NCBI GenBank assembly: GCA_021209875.1
Contig: JAGYVD010000006.1
Span: forward strand, 1 to 64,000
Reading direction: 5' to 3'
DNA: 64,000 nucleotides
DNA from: Rosellinia necatrix
Lineage: Eukaryota > Ascomycota > Sordariomycetes > Xylariales > Xylariaceae
This document shows, in pieces, positions 62,773-64,000 of the stretch. The notes beneath the pieces were generated by a model that made no database searches, had not been told where the DNA came from, and worked only from the letters and a program-made list of their open reading frames with translations. The position numbers and the translations under genes are program-made. Every line of letters begins with the position of its first letter. Position 1 is the first letter of the stretch.

Positions 62773-64000
62773 TCAGTTTGACAGTCTCCTCCAGCTGAAG
62801 ATTCGGCCGGTTCGTTTGCCGCCGGGTGCGAGGGGAGGGGCGGGGACACCGGGAATGGGTTCAAGACGCGGTATCGAGATGGCGGGGGAGGGGGAGGGAG
62901 AGGGGAGGATTGATCGTGAGGATTGATCGTGTATACAATGGTTATGAACACCCAAGTCCAAGCAGGCCGAGGAGTGGTCCGGGAAAGGCTGCGCCAACAG
63001 TTTAAGAGCGCTCTTCTACCGAGCTATTCACTGGTCGCTAAAATAATCTGTCGCAATGGGCTGATATTGTCTAGGTGCGATTGTCGAATATGATTATGCC
63101 CACCTATTCCAAGGTGCGGTAGTGATCAGGGCGTGGTGGTGAGAATAGAAAGTTCCCAAGTGCTGTAGGTAGTTACTTAGGTAGGTAGCGAGTGGCATGG
63201 GAATGGGCGCAGCAGACCACAAGTACGTAGGTACTTGAGATCCAGCCAGTTGGATTGTGACGTCGCTGCACGCGTTAAAGGCGCGCGGTTCGACACCAGC
63301 AGGGGCTACTACGACCCAGCATGGCTCCAGGCGCCCTAATAGGTCCCATTATTGCTGCCATCAGGTCTAGTTACCCGAATTAGTTTAGTTTGGTTTAAAT
63401 TAATGCCAAGTCATTCCAATCCAAATATGGAGAAGCACTAAAATGTGGATACTCTATGTGCAAGTATTCCTACTTCCATGTTCACCTTCAGTCAGCCCCT
63501 CACTCACTAAAACAATAGACTATTCTTCAGTTGAGGGCGATCACCTGTTATCCTGTAACACTCGATAAGTATGCAGGTTCTATTGTATATATCTAAGTCG
63601 GACTCATCCAACTTCCATGCCCACCCCGACCGCATCAGTATATATATGCCGGGGTTGTCTACCCTCACAATAACACGATGTAGCACCATTAGAAACTACG
63701 GTATAGTTGGTAACCCCGGGTAACAAGCATCGCCTAAAGAGTCGCGCACGGCTACCGCATCAGCTCACAAGGCTTCGATCGTCGCGGGCTATAAAATGCC
63801 CTTATTTCCACTACGTGAAGGAGGATAGGCCAACTGAACACCTATCTAAAAGTCTTGATATGGGAGATAGTAATAGAGTATTTATTATCGTATCTGAATA
63901 AGGTCTTGGATCCCAACTAATAGAAGGTTCACCCATCAAAGCCAGACCGCTGAGCACGATTATATATATATATATATATATAATATATCCTCCGTTACCT
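62773..64000. other. Upstream region of the minus-strand gene; no further gene
   Basis: The first 130 bp are GC-rich with G-runs (GGCGGGGGAGGGGGAGGG), fitting a fungal promoter and 5' UTR. Further out: AAGTACGTAGGTACTT and GTAGGTAG motifs at 63165-63235 and a TA run at 63959-63982. Small frames at 63507-63689 and 63707-63901 show no domain. The window ends before any next gene is visible. Confidence 0.6.

Noticed and set aside
60888..62926. Plus-strand open frames opposite the conserved-protein gene
   Set aside because: Antisense shadows; the minus strand gives a continuous spliced protein with conserved-looking blocks at the intron junction and C-terminus.
63255..63300. GCGGTTCGACACCAGC, similar to a tRNA T arm
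   Set aside because: No matching A box, anticodon stem or acceptor stem at proper distance.

Overview
The window is a chromosome end of a filamentous ascomycete (Pezizomycotina, probably Sordariomycetes; genus not resolvable by reading). It opens with 35 perfect copies of TAACCC, the C-rich strand of the TTAGGG telomere repeat. About 58 kb of very AT-rich, nearly gene-free subtelomere follows. At 58,281 it switches abruptly to GC-rich unique DNA carrying two intron-containing fungal genes. Wherever two copies of a sequence can be compared by eye (three LTR pairs, two copies of a 62-bp array, a 1-kb duplication), the differences are almost all C/T and G/A. That is the signature of repeat-induced point mutation (RIP), a fungal defence against repeats.

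Layout. 1-1329: telomere, a 9-bp AT satellite, seven copies of a 62-bp repeat and a 104-bp flank. 1330-8197: RIP-mutated LTR retrotransposon A (187-bp LTRs; superfamily unresolved). 8320-11968: short LTR element B (about 497-bp LTRs). 13277-19947: Ty3/Gypsy element C (232-bp LTRs), with reverse transcriptase, RNase H and integrase still readable through the mutations. 19953-23280: almost pure A/T DNA with a second 9-bp satellite. 23280-44610: a RIP-mutated block holding 38 copies, in nine clusters, of a 73-75 bp unit built on a 26-bp palindrome. It also has several other tandem arrays and a 1.0-1.2 kb duplication (25.0-26.1 and 43.2-44.4 kb). 44626-45291: a second, internal copy of the telomere-proximal 62-bp array and flank, in the same orientation. 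45292-46585: less mutated mosaic sequence. 46594-58281: one 11.7-kb interval bounded by TAGGGTTGT terminal inverted repeats and an exact 8-bp target duplication (CGTCGAAC), as for a hAT-superfamily transposon. It lies exactly at the border between AT-rich and GC-rich DNA. 58290-64000: a formamidopyrimidine-DNA glycosylase gene (+ strand) converging on a gene for a conserved, disordered, proline-directed-phosphosite-rich fungal protein (- strand).

Only the last two genes look functional. Small open frames elsewhere are chance frames, mostly made by tandem repeats. The most interesting structures are the palindrome-unit arrays, the exceptionally long hAT-bounded interval, and the duplicated telomere-adjacent module 43 kb inside the chromosome end.
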